A stretch of 64,000 bases of DNA from Micromussa lordhowensis (GCA_964020085.1 OZ026600.1:3087901-3151900), one strand, 5' to 3'. Counted from the stretch's first letter, positions 21,652 to 36,600 are shown. Made by a program: numbers and translations. Notes: a model not told the origin generated them from the sequence alone.

Positions 21652-24600
21652 CGGGTATCTATAACAAATTTCGAAATTTAAAATGTATTTTGAGAACTTC
21701 TTTTGAGTGAAAACGTCTATAGCGCTTTTGATAAGTTTTGAAAACTGTAGAAAACTTTGCTAAGGAAACCATTAAAGCGCGTGTAATTAACGTGAAAATC
21801 ACGTTGGTATCCAATTACAGACACCTGTAATTGGACACCCATGTGATCGCGCGCCGATTACGTGACAAATAGGCGCGAGGAGAACCAATCACGATCGATA
21901 ATTTTGTTATAGATACGATTATAATACTGAATAATAATAATGATGATGATGATAATAAAAAGTCATAAGTTGTGCCTGGACTGTTGCAGTGTTCTCAATT
22001 AGTGTGGACGGTAGGCCTAACCGTGGAAATAAAACTGCGTTTTCATATTCCTCCAACGTAGTGTGAACGCTCTCTCAAGCCGTGTTCACATTAGGCCTCG
22101 ATTATAATCGCATTATAATCGAATTAAATATGAAATGGGTTCACATCAACTAATTACAGTCCCTGATTATAATTGGATTACAATTACTTCAAATAACCCC
22201 CTTGGGGTTGTTTGAAGTAATTACAGTGCGTGATTGAACAAAATGGCGGACACGTGGTGGTTTGTCTCATCCGTTGTTGCTGTTTCAGACGGCGTATTTT
22301 TCTTCTTCTAGCCTTCAAAGCTTCCTTTGCCTTTCTTCTGGCCTCCAAATCAAGTATTGCGGTGAATAACATGGCAGCTGTTCGACAGGGCGCCGTTTTG
22401 TTTTCAACTTTAGATTGCGAGGTTGAATTTTCGCAGATGTGAACAGAACCATAATTGAATAAAATCGAATGGAGTATGATAGATTGAATCGTAATTCAGT
22501 TGAATATAATTAACATTTAGTGTGAACACGGCTTCAGTCTTCCTATGCACGTGTCACCCACATGCTCATGTTCAACTCACTCGCAACCGAACGCAAAAGT
22601 TCTTTCTTCTGGATATCAGACTCCTAAGAACTTCCCAGTCTATGTATAAATGTAGTTACTGAGATGATCCAGTACTTGAATCTCATAACGAGTCTAGTTA
22701 AATTGCTACACACTCAAGTGAAGAGACGATAGGAACCAATCACGAACCTTTGCCTGAGAGTTCTTTTATTCTCCTCTATCGTGTCATTGTGAGGATAGTC
22801 TCGCCGGAAAGTCTCAAAAGCTTCCTTACGTCCAACTGACATTTCATCTAAATTGTGGGGAAAAGAGTGGACTAATAGTGGAACAGAAGTGTTTCATTTC
22901 TAAGAAATTGCTTTCTTTTCTTATCATCTCATGTCCTGACGAACAAAAACTACTACAAGTTTAGAGCTTCTGCCTACAACCAGGCTTCAATTTCTACTTC
23001 GTTGGGTTAACCATTCACCAGTTGGAAAATTAGACTCCCATCATATATAACTAAAAAAAAACCTTAAAATTCAGTTCCTATTGCAAATTAAATCCGAAAG
23101 CACTTTCTTTATTGAACGGATTCGAGCCTTGGCAGGGGCTACTGTGTTGCGTTTTTGGTCAAGATAGTTTACTCTCACATTGTCTCTCCTAACCCCAATA
23201 GGGCAGGCTGACAGCCTCCGTTGAGGGGGAAGGGGATAGGGCCTGTGCTGAGCTCCCATCCCATCCAGAAGAATCGTTTTACTTTTAGGTTTGTACACTG
23301 ACTTAAACTTCATTTCAATTTTAAACGTCGCCAGTTGCTATTTATGTTACTTACCAAGCTTTCTTCTGTAAGCAGAGGGGGGTCTGTGATCACTGGCATC
23401 ATTGCCAGGCGCTTGAGGGTGCGCACGATTCTACGAGAAAACAAAAATGCAAGTCAGGGGCGGCGGTAGCTAATTGAACGTTAGTCCAGTTATTCCCTCT
23501 CCTCGCCCTCTATCTGTCACACAACGCTAAGAGCATAGAGTTGCGTGACAGAGAGAGGGCCAGGACTGGAATGATCAAACGTTCGAAAATTATTACTGAG
23601 TAACAACAGGTGTAAACCTCAATGGTATCTGAAGACGGCCTGTCTTTCACTCGTGTTCTACCCGCAGATCTCAAGTTGGACAGGTCACTCTCTGAGTCAT
23701 CACTCAGGGGCTGACTGGTGCTCCGTCTAATGCCGTCAGGTGCCACACCCATCCCGTCTGGGATTCGTCCCCCTCCTTGTTTTACGGACATCTCAAGGTC
23801 AGCTGTGCGTTTCTTCTCCTTCTTCAGCATGCCTACCAAGATGTCTGAACAGTGGTTAAGGAATAAGGATGCGTATTGACTACTAAGGTATGATATGATG
23901 TGATATACGTTAACATTACAGTTAGTAGAGGTCAATTTATAAACGTTTGGGTTCCATGAGAACCATGCAACAGACCTTCCAATAAAAGTTAAAACCTCGC
24001 AATAACAGTTTACCAACGGTACAAAAAAAACAGAAAGGCAATAACACACCAAGTAATGTTCACGGACGCTGAGGACTGGGGAAGACAAATTACGCACGAG
24101 AAACTTGAAAAATAGAGCCTTTCACATGATGTAATTTTTCACAATACACTACCCATGATGTGGCTGTTAAGCCATAACGATTACAAAACAACATGTCCAC
24201 ACTATTTAAACTTGCTCAGTTAAACCACTTGCAGAAAGCTGAGAAAGTACAAGTTGAACCTCTCCCCACCCACCACCCCAACCTCGTTCCCAGGGTCTCT
24301 CATCTTCCCGAAGAGAGAAGATCACGTGGAGATCACGTGGGATTAAAATTCCTTCAAAATCCCACAATGCAGTGGAGCCCATTGACATGACCTATATTTT
24401 ATTCAGCCTCATTAATAAGATCAACTGGCCACAAGAGAGATTTATGTACACAAGCGTTTCGTAAGCGAACGGATCAAGTTTCTTGCGCCACGAAAGTTTG
24501 TCGTCCGCCCCGCAAAACTACCCATCACTGGATTCACGGATATTTTTCGTTCGTTCCAAGAGGACACCATATTTACTACTTCACATAAGAATTGCAGTAG

Positions 24601-27600
24601 TCATTTCAGTGGAATGCCAATGTTGGTACCTTTCGTGAATTTCAGGGTTGGCAAAACGAACAAGTTTTTCGGGCTAAGAAAAGAGTTCGTTATACTTGAA
24701 GTCTAGCGGCGGGTTCATGTTTTAAAGTGTATAGCATTAGGAAGTGTTTCAACATTGGAATTAAGAATCATTCTTTTAAGTCAGGTCAAAGATAATGTAG
24801 AAATCAAGAACTAGTGGCACAGTCTGATCAATAGAAAACGTGTCAAATTAACCAGTAATTAGGGAGTTTAAGAAAACCACAACGGCAACGGCAACAGGAA
24901 CGTCGCTAAACAAAACGTTTAATGAGCAGGACAATAGCTGTGCACGTGCGTTATAATTATTGGTACATTTCTTTGCCGTCCTCTGCAAAAAGACAGCATG
25001 AAATGACCAAATTCTGCGTTGTCTGGAAAACGTGAACCACGGCGGCTAATTTCTAAAACTTCGAATTTTACGCTGTGCTCCGGATTCAATTTTGTGATAG
25101 TTTTGACAGTGATAAAGAAAGTAAATGACTTTAGAGTATCGCGAGATTTGAAGGTAAAATATAAATTCATTTTTCAATCGACGTTGTCCTCGGCGTCGCC
25201 GAACTCCCTAATTAGCCGATAACGCTAATTAACTACTTTTTTAAATCAAATGACCACTGAACTGTTGTAGTAAGTAGACTTTAGGCCTTTCCGAGTGAAT
25301 TATTCTAAAAACGAAACCAGTTTAACAATGTAAAAGCTACTATCGCGATACTGTGTTTTTAAAAAATTCACCAAGTGTTACGAACACCCGTATTAAATTC
25401 AGGGTAACAGACATGCCACAAGTTATACCAGTTGAACAGCTATCCAGCCATACGGTGTAAAGGAAACCTTCAGTGAAGTGTCAAGCTTGAACTATTCAAG
25501 CTTATTACTTTGGCAACCCATTGCCGTGCCATTGTTTATCCACATTTTGTAGCGGCGACAGGATAAAATCTAATTTTCCTGAAGAGCGAATAACTTTTAA
25601 ACTAAAGGAAAATCCAAAATGAATAAACGCTTTCCGAGGTATAAAAACACTAGAGAAGTAACGAAGCCGGACTACGAAAGGAGACTTTTTTAAGATGTAC
25701 CTTCAGTGGTGAAGTTTCTTTAACACAAGTCTGAAGAGAGATCAGCCTCTGACTTCTCCATACAGTATCGATATATTGTCAAATAAGCAGACAACGAGAA
25801 TAAGGACAATCATCAGCTAGTAATTATCTATGTGAACGATGAGATTTTCAGAACCAATATAAAAAGAAATATCTGGCAAACGAGAACGAAAGCGGGAGAA
25901 GATTTTTCAATTTAAGGCGGGGGTAAACGTGAAGGCTGTTTTGAGGTCGCTTAACACGGCCTTTCTGCCTATATCTCGGTCACGTTTCAAGCGTCACTAA
26001 ATCTCTCTACTCATCTCATTAACCACTGTTTTGTGTAAATTTTTGGGTGATTTTGGGGCGTTTTGGGAAAGAGATATTTTTTCTCAAAGGATGGGTTAAA
26101 TTGAGGAAAATATGAAATGTTAAAGATTTGATGGATTTGGAAAATTGAAATTTGAAGTGAAGAATTAGTAGACGGATACCAAACAGTCCCCTAGCAACCA
26201 GGGGCTCTCTTTTGTGGGGGTCAACTGTCTGGTAGTGTTTCCAACCCATCTTAATCCTAACAATTTACTTTTTATATCACTTCAAATTTCACACCTATTC
26301 ATGTTTACCCCCGCCTTAACTGACCAGTGGAACTAATGAACTAAGGGAAAAATACTTTAAACTTCACAGAACGTTGAACAATAAAAAAACTAAATTTGTT
26401 CATCTTGTTTTGAATTATTGAGCGTCAAGGTTGAGTGGTTACGCTCTTGCGCTCCCTTATATGGAATAAGAGACGCGTTTATAATAATCTCGCACCCAAC
26501 GAGATAGTGCTACGCGAGAGCCAATCAGAGCGGTGATGAACAGGTGGCATTCACGTGCAAGGTGCATGCAGATGACTGAAAAATCTGTAACCACAACCTG
26601 AATAAAGACACCAAGAGTTCCTATTCTTTCTTTTGCTTTCTCTTGTTCGCTTTTTTGCTTCTTTCAAAAACAGAGAGTGGAAAGGATTTTGAAATTTAGT
26701 AAGGTTTTGATCATGCTCTGTTATTCAAATATGATATATTGATAGTTGCCAGTGTACCTGACCAAACGTCAATTTCTCTTCAGAATGGAAAGCAGCAAAG
26801 AGAATTTGAAGCTGATGTGACAGCACAAAGATGAACGCTGAGCAGAAATGCGACCCTTATGTTTAGTGTGTGTTTAACGGTTTCGAAGAAAAGAGAAATT
26901 AAAGCATTTAGCCTTGTTACAGTAATGTTTCAGCTTTATTTTGTATAGTAGGTTTAATTAAAAAACTAAAATTAAGTTACATCTCCGTCCAGCTACCACC
27001 GATACGTTTAGCAAGCTTATGCTTTATTTATTAGTTTAAAAAAAAACCATTCAAGTTTAAGACTTGTATTTAAATACTACACTTATTTCTTTCCGGGAAC
27101 TACAACATTCACTGACCTCGCATACCCTACATAAATACAAGGCGAAATATTTCTTCCTGACCAGTGTGTTCTAGGTCTTCTTGTTGGATTAAAACAGAAC
27201 GAATTCTACTTGTTACTTCAAAAGAAAGATTCAACACCCTATTGCTTGCACGTATTATACAAATAATCACAAATGGCTAGAATTTCTGGCTGCGTCAAAC
27301 GGTTTCTCTCAGATCTATTGCTTGAAGTAAAACAAAAATCTTTTCAAACGTCAATTTCCTAGATTACTTCAGCTTTTAGCACCAGTTTGGTCATAATTTT
27401 TATTTTGGTACACGCAAACTGGCGTACCCTGAAGAAGAACAAGTTTGCACTATTTACATTTTCTATCATCTTCAACTTGCGACTGTTTCCTTCAGACGTG
27501 TTTTCTTTCAACAGACACTGCCCCTTCCGACACGAGAGCGCATTCTCCTCTAGCAGTTATCTTCTCTTGCCTCATAATAACTAAGAAGAATCAAGTAACT

Positions 27601-30600
27601 GAACAAACTAGAAAAGAATCTCAGTGATCGAGAATTAAATTCGCCTAAAAAAGAATTAAAGAACGCGTTCAAAAAAATTAGCGAGTCCTGAGAACATCAT
27701 CGAAGCTGAACATTGGGCAACAATGGCTGAACAACAGTTCATTCACTAAGGCACTTAATTCCTTGTAGAAATTAATTTTGCACTTGGAAGGACTTAGCAA
27801 CAGCTTCGCGGCTTATATGTCTTTCAAGTTTTTACATGCATTTAACGAAGAGACGGCCAGAGCATACAGTGGTCCGCAACCTAAGTGTAGATCCATCTAC
27901 ATCGAAGTCGTCCTCCTTCGGCTTCTAACACCACGCTGCGTTTCAATCACGGATAAAACCTTCTTTTTCTCTTGCTCCGCTTTGTTCAGTTCCATCATGG
28001 CTTCGATGTATTCCTCCTCAGCTAGCAATCTTTGCTTCTCGGCATCCCTGAGTTTGTCATGTGAGCTGGAACACCGCTCCAGGGCTGTCTTGTAACTAGC
28101 CATCGCTTCTTTACGAGCGATGTCCAACCTGTGCATTTTGTGTCGCTCCGAGTCAAACACAACGAAACTCTCCAAAAGCTTGATAATATGCTTGTGAACA
28201 TGCAGATTATTCGTCATTCCAGCTTCAATAGCTACCCGAGATCGCCTGTGAATTTGCTTCAACTCTCTGAGTGTAAAACTCTCTACATCGGCGGAGAGTT
28301 TGGCGAGAGTACGCATGGCTTCTCGGTCCATTTGTCCAATAAAAGCGTCTTCTTCTTCTCCGTATGCAGACGTGAGAGGGCGGTGCTGGTCTTCCGCGGT
28401 CAATTCTAAACTCTCATCCAGTTTAAACAGGTTTGCTAAGCTGTCCACCTTCCCGCTTGCTAGCAAAGCGATGCGACTAGTAAGTCCAGTCGTTTCCCAG
28501 TTTAGCCTGAGAAACACAGTTTGTAAGGTTAGTTTTGCTAGCTTCCATTCATTCTTGTCTACTTCAGTGAAAGGTTATAGCTGTGTTGAAATGTCAAACG
28601 TTCCCGTTGCAGTCACTATTATTATCAATGGCAAGCAGTTTTGTCGAGTGCCACTCGCAATCGGTGATTTTAACTACTACAACTTGTGGACCCAACATCG
28701 GTTTTCGTTTACTTTAATTTAATTCAAGAGCTTATCCGTATAAAGAGAACTTACTGATAGCACTAATATATTTTGATTTACATTATATGAGAACTTTACT
28801 TGTGTTAAACTGTCAGTAAGCACAGTTATAGTTAACTTTAATTTTAGTCATATCTTTAATCTGTATTGTTATTTTTCAGTGATCAGAGATCACAGGTTGA
28901 ATGAAGCAAACTAGAAGTTATTGTCAGTGGTTATTTCGAGTAGGAGACAGCTTTTAATTTATTTGCGTTAGCAACTGATACAGTATCCTAATTCTCCCTA
29001 GTGATCGACACACATTTCTTTCATGTACGTTTTGAGAATTTGGTGTTATATCAAGACAAAGTTCTGACGATGATGAATTTCTTTATTCTCATGAGCCGTC
29101 TACTTGACATCATATAGCGTTTGTAACGAGAAATTAGTTATCGATCAAACTTCAGAATCACAAGGTCAAATGCCGGTTTACAGAAGAGAGTTTATCACAC
29201 GATTGTTATACCCTTCATTAAACAAATTAGAGCGAACGAAAACGTAACCATCGTGCCAGGTTCAAAAGGAGAAGGGTAAATCTGCTAAAAAAGATTCACT
29301 TGAGATTTACAGGGCGACCACTCGAACCGGGCCACCGAGACGAAAACTAACGCAAACTGAGAACAATGGACTGGTAGCTTCTCGGGATGCTTCAAGATAA
29401 CGGTCTGTTTGACGTGAAAACATAAACACTATCGACTCCTCTGCGTTATATTCACTCATTAGAGACTCAGTCCTTGACGGAGAATTGTCATAATAAAAAC
29501 TGAAGCAAGAAAAATTTAGCATGAAAACTGATTTTGCGACAGCTAATCCGAAACTGTTGAAAAGCATACACAATTTACGATCGAAACTAACCAATCAACA
29601 AATGGCAAAGTTTCCTGAGAGGTTCGCAACACTTCGCATTTTGTTGGGTTTTCAATTTTGTTAAGATCCATTGTTCGTATTCTTCAATGTTATTGTTTTA
29701 CTTGAGAACAAGATCGCTATCCTTTGTTTTCAAGTGGCGTTTTGATTGGTTAACTTTTTTCCAATTGGCCCGGATGAAACAGTCGCAATGTAAATGTCAC
29801 AGACTCTATATATAATTTCACCAAATTTTCTAAGGTTTCAGTGAAATATCTATTTTTTGTCAGGACCATCCCAGAGATATCTCAGTTTAAACCACATTTT
29901 CAAAATGTAACGCAAGTGCTTCAATCAGTTAATACGTGTTTAAGAGCGTAGTAACACATATGATCCCCGAGTTAGCCAGTTCATGCAGCCACAACACAGC
30001 CATCTGTTATACCAATACCTCTTTTCAAACCGATGATAAAGGATATTAATCTCGTTGTCTCGCTGTCGGATCAGCTCTTTCAACTTGTTCACTTCAGTGT
30101 GGTTTCCCAAATAGCTGCTGTCGAGAACGCCATCGATTGCGGAGGTCCTGCTAAAAAGAATAAAAAAACAGTTTCTTTCCCTAACGAACATAAATCCTCC
30201 CAAAAAATATATACTTAAGCATGCCAAGCTTTTCCCAGGCCCATCATTCGTAGATTTTTCCAGCGCTTTTTTACCGGCTCTATAATAGGCCATTTCCGAT
30301 TTACCTTGCGCTGCTGTTTCAAAGCGAGTCCTTGTACAATACCTTTCAATATGAGAATGAGTTTCATTTGCATGAGAATAAATGTGTAGGCGGAACGCAT
30401 TTTCATATGAACGATTTCGCACAAAGACTCGTAAAGCAGTGTAAACAATGGCAGGGGCGGGGAAAATAGACCATTTCCGAGTTACCTAAAGCCTCTCTTT
30501 CAAAGCGAGGCCTGGTGCATAACCATTCACATGAAAATGAGTTTAATTTGCATGTGAATGAAATCTCATTTTCATATGAAAGGATGAGCACCAAGACTTG

Positions 30601-33600
30601 TTTAGAGAAAGAGGCTAAAGGTAATTCGGAAATGGCCTATTAACAAACACTTGGTTTGTATGACGTCTTGATTGGATAAGAAAAAAAAAGACTTTTTCAT
30701 CCTCCCTCGATCCCCTTCAGTAGATAGATTTCGAATTACATTTAAGTACTAAAACTAGCGAGAACCTTTTATAAGCCTTAAGGCAGGGGTACACGTGAAG
30801 GCTGTTTTGACGTCGCTTAACACGGCCTTTCTGCCAATATCTCGGTCACGTTTCAAGCGACACTAAATCTCTCTGCTTACCTCATTAACCACTGTTTGGC
30901 GGTTTTGTGTACATTTTTGGGTGATTTTTGGGCGTTTTGGGAAAGAGATATTTTTTCTCAAAGGATAGGTTAAATTGAGGAAAATGTGCAATGTTGAAGA
31001 TTTGAGGGATTTGGAAAATTGAAATTTGAAGTGAAGAATTAGTAGACGGATACCAAACAGTCCCCTAGCAACCTGGGGCTCTCTTGTCCGGGGGTCAACT
31101 GTTTGGTAGTGTTTTCAACCCATATTGATCCTAACAATTTCCTTTTTTATATCACTTCAAATTTCACGCCTATTCATGTTCACCCCCGCCTTAAGGCAAT
31201 CTTGCGCACTGCGATTTTTATGCGGCTAGAAACCTAGCAATACGCTGAACGAAATTTACCTTTGTGGGGGAGGAGAAGGATTCTTTTTGCTCCTTTCCAA
31301 CACATGACTCTGCAATAAGTAGAAATGCAATTATAACAATTTCACTCGATAAACGTTTTGCTTATCAAACTGTAATTTCTCCCTAATAATGAGAATTACG
31401 ATAATCATCAACTAAGTGATATTGCCCTGATGTACCGGCAACAAACTACTCCAAACTAATACTTAAAAAAGTCTACGCAAATCATTCAGGATCGGTCTGG
31501 ACTAATCCTTCTGTTGTCCAATCTCCTAACCATCCTACTACCATTCTGGAACTAGCAAAAAGCTCTCCTGCCGCTAAGGTCAAGGTCGATAACAGACGGT
31601 TTATTGCTCTCCCTTTGGATTATACTGACAACAAGGACTTTACCTTGAGCAGCTGAAAGCAGTAGTTGATCTTTCGCATGTCAGCACCAACACTAAGGGC
31701 TGAGTCAGGGTCACCGTCTTCAATGTAACTTTTCACCATCCTGCGCAGTCTACAGGGAACACAATTATAGTAAATGGTTTGAACCCAGGAGTATCAATAG
31801 TTTGTCAAGTCCAGTTCTGGCGCTCCCTCTGTCACGCAACGCTAAAAAGAGCGTGACGTGAGGGAGTACCGTTGCGTGACAGAGAGAGGGCTAATAGTTT
31901 GTCCAGTGTGATCGGTAGTTCATCAGTAGCGTGATCGGCGAGGTTAGTTCTAAAAAAAAAATTTGTTGGTGACTGTCGTTTTGACAACCTGAGCAGGAGT
32001 CTCAGAGTCCTCTTGGGAGTTTTGTGAAAAATTACTTGTCCGACGACAATGTTAAGTCTGGTCTTTGAAACTGTTCGTATTTGATGTTCAGTGCTGCCAT
32101 GCTCGTGGATAAAAATGCACAGACAAATTCTTTCTCTCTCGCTTTATAAAGCTTTCTTCTACCTGTCCATCTCATCTTCTGTCAGCTCGTCAGTATACTC
32201 CTGTCCTGTGGACATTGCCAGTTCATCTTTCAGTCTCTGTACTTCTGCCTTAAGCTGTGCAATCAGCTAAAGAACGACAACAAAATGAAGTTCACAGACA
32301 CGATGGTTAAGCAACAAATAGTAATTTCATTTCAACTACCATTTGATCATAGCATTCCTCTGAATCAAGCAACCCTGTAACATAAATCTGACAACACTAC
32401 TTGTTTAGCATCATCCAATTAAAATTTCCCTCTTCCCAATGATTTTCACTTTCTTTTTTATTAGTACATGTACTTGGTTACTTGGTTTCTTGCGAAACTA
32501 TACATTTCAAACTATGCAAAAAATCGTGATGATTTGTGCCGCTGCAATTCTACCCCTTCCACAGAACTTTCTTACCCAGGGTTGCTGCAATGCACGAAAA
32601 CCTGCATGTACTTTATTCATTTTTCTTGAACTGAACAAACACGAATTGAGCATGTTGAACAGAGAAGTCTTCAAGTTGTCAACAAATTTGTGTATGATTG
32701 ATCAGGGAAGCAATCTCATAATCTCAACTGACCAGTTTAGGATCAATTTCTTCATTGAGAAGTACATCATTCTTTATCATGGCCACTCTTTGAGCAAATC
32801 TACATGTTGAAATTGATTCCTGCAAAACAAAATTCACTGAATAAATATGAATCTCCCACAGAGTTGTTTATTCATATCTCAATACGGCAGTTACAAACCA
32901 ATTTAACAGTTTGTTTTGACTTTGTTAACTTGCACATATTTGCCTGATGTCTGCACTGCAGATTACATGTTCATTGTAAATAACATAACATAACATAACT
33001 TTATTATTTATATACCGCAAAATACATTGGTATATGATCTAATGCGCTTGTAGAACATCAAACCAGAGAACCATTTTTCAGCTGTTGGAAATCAACACAA
33101 ACATACAGATCTCCTAGAGCTGAAACTTCAAGCAATAAATTTAGAAGGCTAAATAATGTACAACTAAAACACTGAACTGACTTAATTAAATGCATGACAG
33201 TCTTAAAATTGAATCAATTATGGAACAAATGCAGTTTTGAATTTTAAAAAAAGCCAAGAGAAAATCTGAAACTTTGCACCATAGCCATAGCCTGTATAAA
33301 AGCCTCCTCCTTTCCTCACTGAGTAATTTTCCTTGAAAAAAGTGGCTGTGCACAACACTCCCACACAACAAAACGATTTTGACTACTACATCAATCATAA
33401 CACATAAGGGCCTTGAAGCCAAAGGAGAGTAAAAAATGTTGAAATAAAATTCTAGCTCTTCAAGGCAAAATAAACTCTACTCTTACACCAGTAGTCATAC
33501 TAGAGAACACATTTATTAAAAGTTCTGACTTTTGTCAGGAGCCCATTTCACATGTGGAAAGTGCGAGTAAAACACATGGTATTGTGGGAAGGCCATCTGA

Positions 33601-36600
33601 TGGAAGGGTTGGATTGGAATAATGGAAAACGAAAAGCGGAGAACGGAATAGCGTAGCAAAAAGTCGAAGCTTGGCCGCCATTTTTTTTTTTTCAGATTTG
33701 TTTCGATGCTGACGTCACCGCAATTTTCGCGGGAAAGGTCTATCTAAAAATAACTCTACTTGTGAAAACGCCGTTCCACCAATATAGGGCAGTTGCACGC
33801 TCCGGGTAATGGGCTCCTGCTTTTGTATAATTGTTCAGTGGAACTTTATGGAAGCCTTCAAAAATGAACACAGCTTACATCCAAGTTTTTCTTCTCAAGG
33901 GAACATGTTGCTATCATTGTAGTCATACAATTTCCTCCAAGACTGAAATGAAGAAGAAAAATTAATTCTAAGCAGACTAAATTATGGAAGTTGGGAAAAA
34001 ACAGTGAGAAAGCTGGCCTTTTTTCCACAAAATCATTTTGCCTCAAATTGTTTCACTATGAAATTAAATCAGTTTGCTAACAATAATAATAAAAATAATA
34101 ATAACTTTATTTACATGATTGCTGCCAATTGAGGACACCTAAAAAGAGTTACAATTATTAGGACTATGACTAAATAACGCTGAAGTTAATTTGTTACACA
34201 ATCTGCGACGTTCTTGGTCGATCCATTTGTAAACAGCATTGGTTCCCTCTAACTAGAGTACTTATACATTCTGATTCTATAACGAATGGACTGAGCCACA
34301 TCCAGCAAACTGGATGCAAAAGGAAAGCAGTTTTGAGACATACAAATTATATTTAACAATTATTCCACAAGCGTGCGTTGGATATGACATGGTAGATAGC
34401 CAACAAGGCGCATAGCGCTGAGTTGGCTATAATCAACTCATATCCAACAAGGGCGAGTGGAATAATTGTTTTATTAAAACCGCCCCCAAAATACAGCAAA
34501 CTAAACTTAAAAAAAATAAAAACGCCTAAAAACAATCACGTGTACGCTTACCATATTCGTAGAGCATGGTATAATGGGTCATAGCTAATAATGGCTAAGC
34601 CAATGAAAACTCTCGAATTATATTATCCAATGATCAAGTTTTTAATAATTTGCAATATACCACATTGAAAGAACAGTTTTGGAGTAAGCAATTTAGATTT
34701 CACAACCTCAGTGACAACACATGCTAACAACCTGCATACAATGTTTAATATTTCTTTTGTCACAAACAGATAGGTTGATATTCTGGTTAGAAATGTTAAG
34801 AGGCTCTCTCTGACACTGGTTATACAATGACGTTTACCTGTCTCTTAAAACTGAGGTCATCATAGAGTTCCTGTATGGAATGTGACTTCTTGATTTGTCT
34901 GATAATGCCACTATCACCTGAGGTATGCAGTAAGATCCAAAAACAAATTAGTCAGCGAGAGTTCTTTTTAGTTTAAAGTTACAACTAAAATGACCACTTG
35001 TAATAGCAAAGCAAGCCACATGTAAAAATCTTTACCTGTTCAAGGTAGTGAAGAGATAAGTTAATATATTTGGCTTCAGTGAGTAAAGTACCACCCACAT
35101 TAGTTTTTCCAACTCTTTCAGATCTTGAATCAAAGAGGAAAACATCTGATCAATTTAACAAAATAACAACTTCTTAACATCATTTCCGTGGACTATACAT
35201 ATACTTGAAACAACCCCAATCAAAAGCAATTAAGAAAAAAAATTCCTTACCCTGCAAGATCAACCAAATGAAGCTTGGCTCGTCTGATAGTAGCAGATCC
35301 TGGATCACGTGTTGAGATGTGGATGGTGAAAATGCAGTGTGATCTGGTGGATGCTTGATTCATGGGTGTCTGTGGACAAAAACATTGCCAGATTATTTTT
35401 GAAGCAGTTTTCTATCTAATTACCTGTAGAACATAACTTTCAAAAATTATAGCTGCAGTTTTGTACAAGTCTCACCTCAGCAATCATCCTGTTTGTGTCT
35501 CCAAGAAATAAAAGATTGAGAGCTGGAAAAATATAGAGATAAAAAAAATAGTTCTCAATGGATATTCTACTAAGTATAAGTTGCATAAACTATTAGACCC
35601 AGTCAGGAATTTCTCAGCCTGTTGTTATTAATCCACTGCTGCATATTCATTAAAATCAATGATTGTCTGAAACAAAGGAAACTAAAATGACACATTGTAA
35701 CTGGTCAGAAAATTTAAACCAAAGTCAAATATTATTTTGTGTTTTGCTGCCATCAATCATCTTAGCAGACTTCTCCGTAAATAGATGTTTACTTCAGGTT
35801 CAAGAGGTCACCTGTGTAGGTGCGATTGGCAGACTTTGATCAATTTTCTTTTTATCATTTAAATCAAGGTTCTTTGGTTGTCATTGTTAGACTACAGCTG
35901 CAAAAACACTGTTTGCAGTCAAAGTTGTGAATTCTTGGAGATTTGGGGATGTCGTCGTGTTTTCTCATTAGGGTTTCTTAATAGTAGTTTTTGATAAAAA
36001 TGCTTCTCACCTTCCTCTTCATTACTTGCTTGATGCAGAGAAAGATTCTTTAGATGGACATTATTGTCGCTATCTTCAAACAGGTTCACTTTCCTACAGT
36101 TAGAAAACAGTTGATCTGAAGGGAATTCTCAATGACGCACTGGTACAAGTATTGAGTCAGCCAACCATTCACAGGGTATAGTCACTTACGGTAAATCTTC
36201 CAGCTTGCACGCTTCATGCTTGGGATCCAGAAGATCATAACCATTTTCATTGTAGATCTCAAGGTAGGAAATATGAGCAGTGAACACTGTTCCTGGATGC
36301 TAAAAGATCAGAGGAGCAAGTACATGTATATAAGATGCCTTAAGAAATCAAACATCTTGCCCCAACTTAGCACATATACACGCAATAAAATCTACTCTTA
36401 ACAGTCTTTCTGAGCATGCACTATGGATTTTACTGGTTACCACACCTTATAATAACACCCAAGCTCTTCTCAATCAACACTTTTTACTTCTCTCAATGAC
36501 TGGCTACTTACTAAGCCAGGGCTCGAAAAAAACTTGAATTCCAGCTTGCCCTTGGAACAAGTATCTCTCAAATTGGGCTTGTACATACATACATACATAT

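Noticed and set aside
23510..24097. 195-codon minus-strand frame as a separate gene
   Set aside because: Only the inner part (23844-23618) is a KIF6 exon with splice sites; the outer parts are intron read-through.
29307..29594. Minus-strand frame as the upstream exon of the coiled-coil ORF
   Set aside because: A phase-compatible donor exists at about 29310, but the residues look like translated non-coding sequence, so the link is not supported.
30019..30046. Reading KIF6 exon 17 to the GT donor at 30018 as the normal KIF6 splice
   Set aside because: Joining it to exon 18 gives an immediate stop in either acceptor choice; the U12 AT donor gives the conserved protein.
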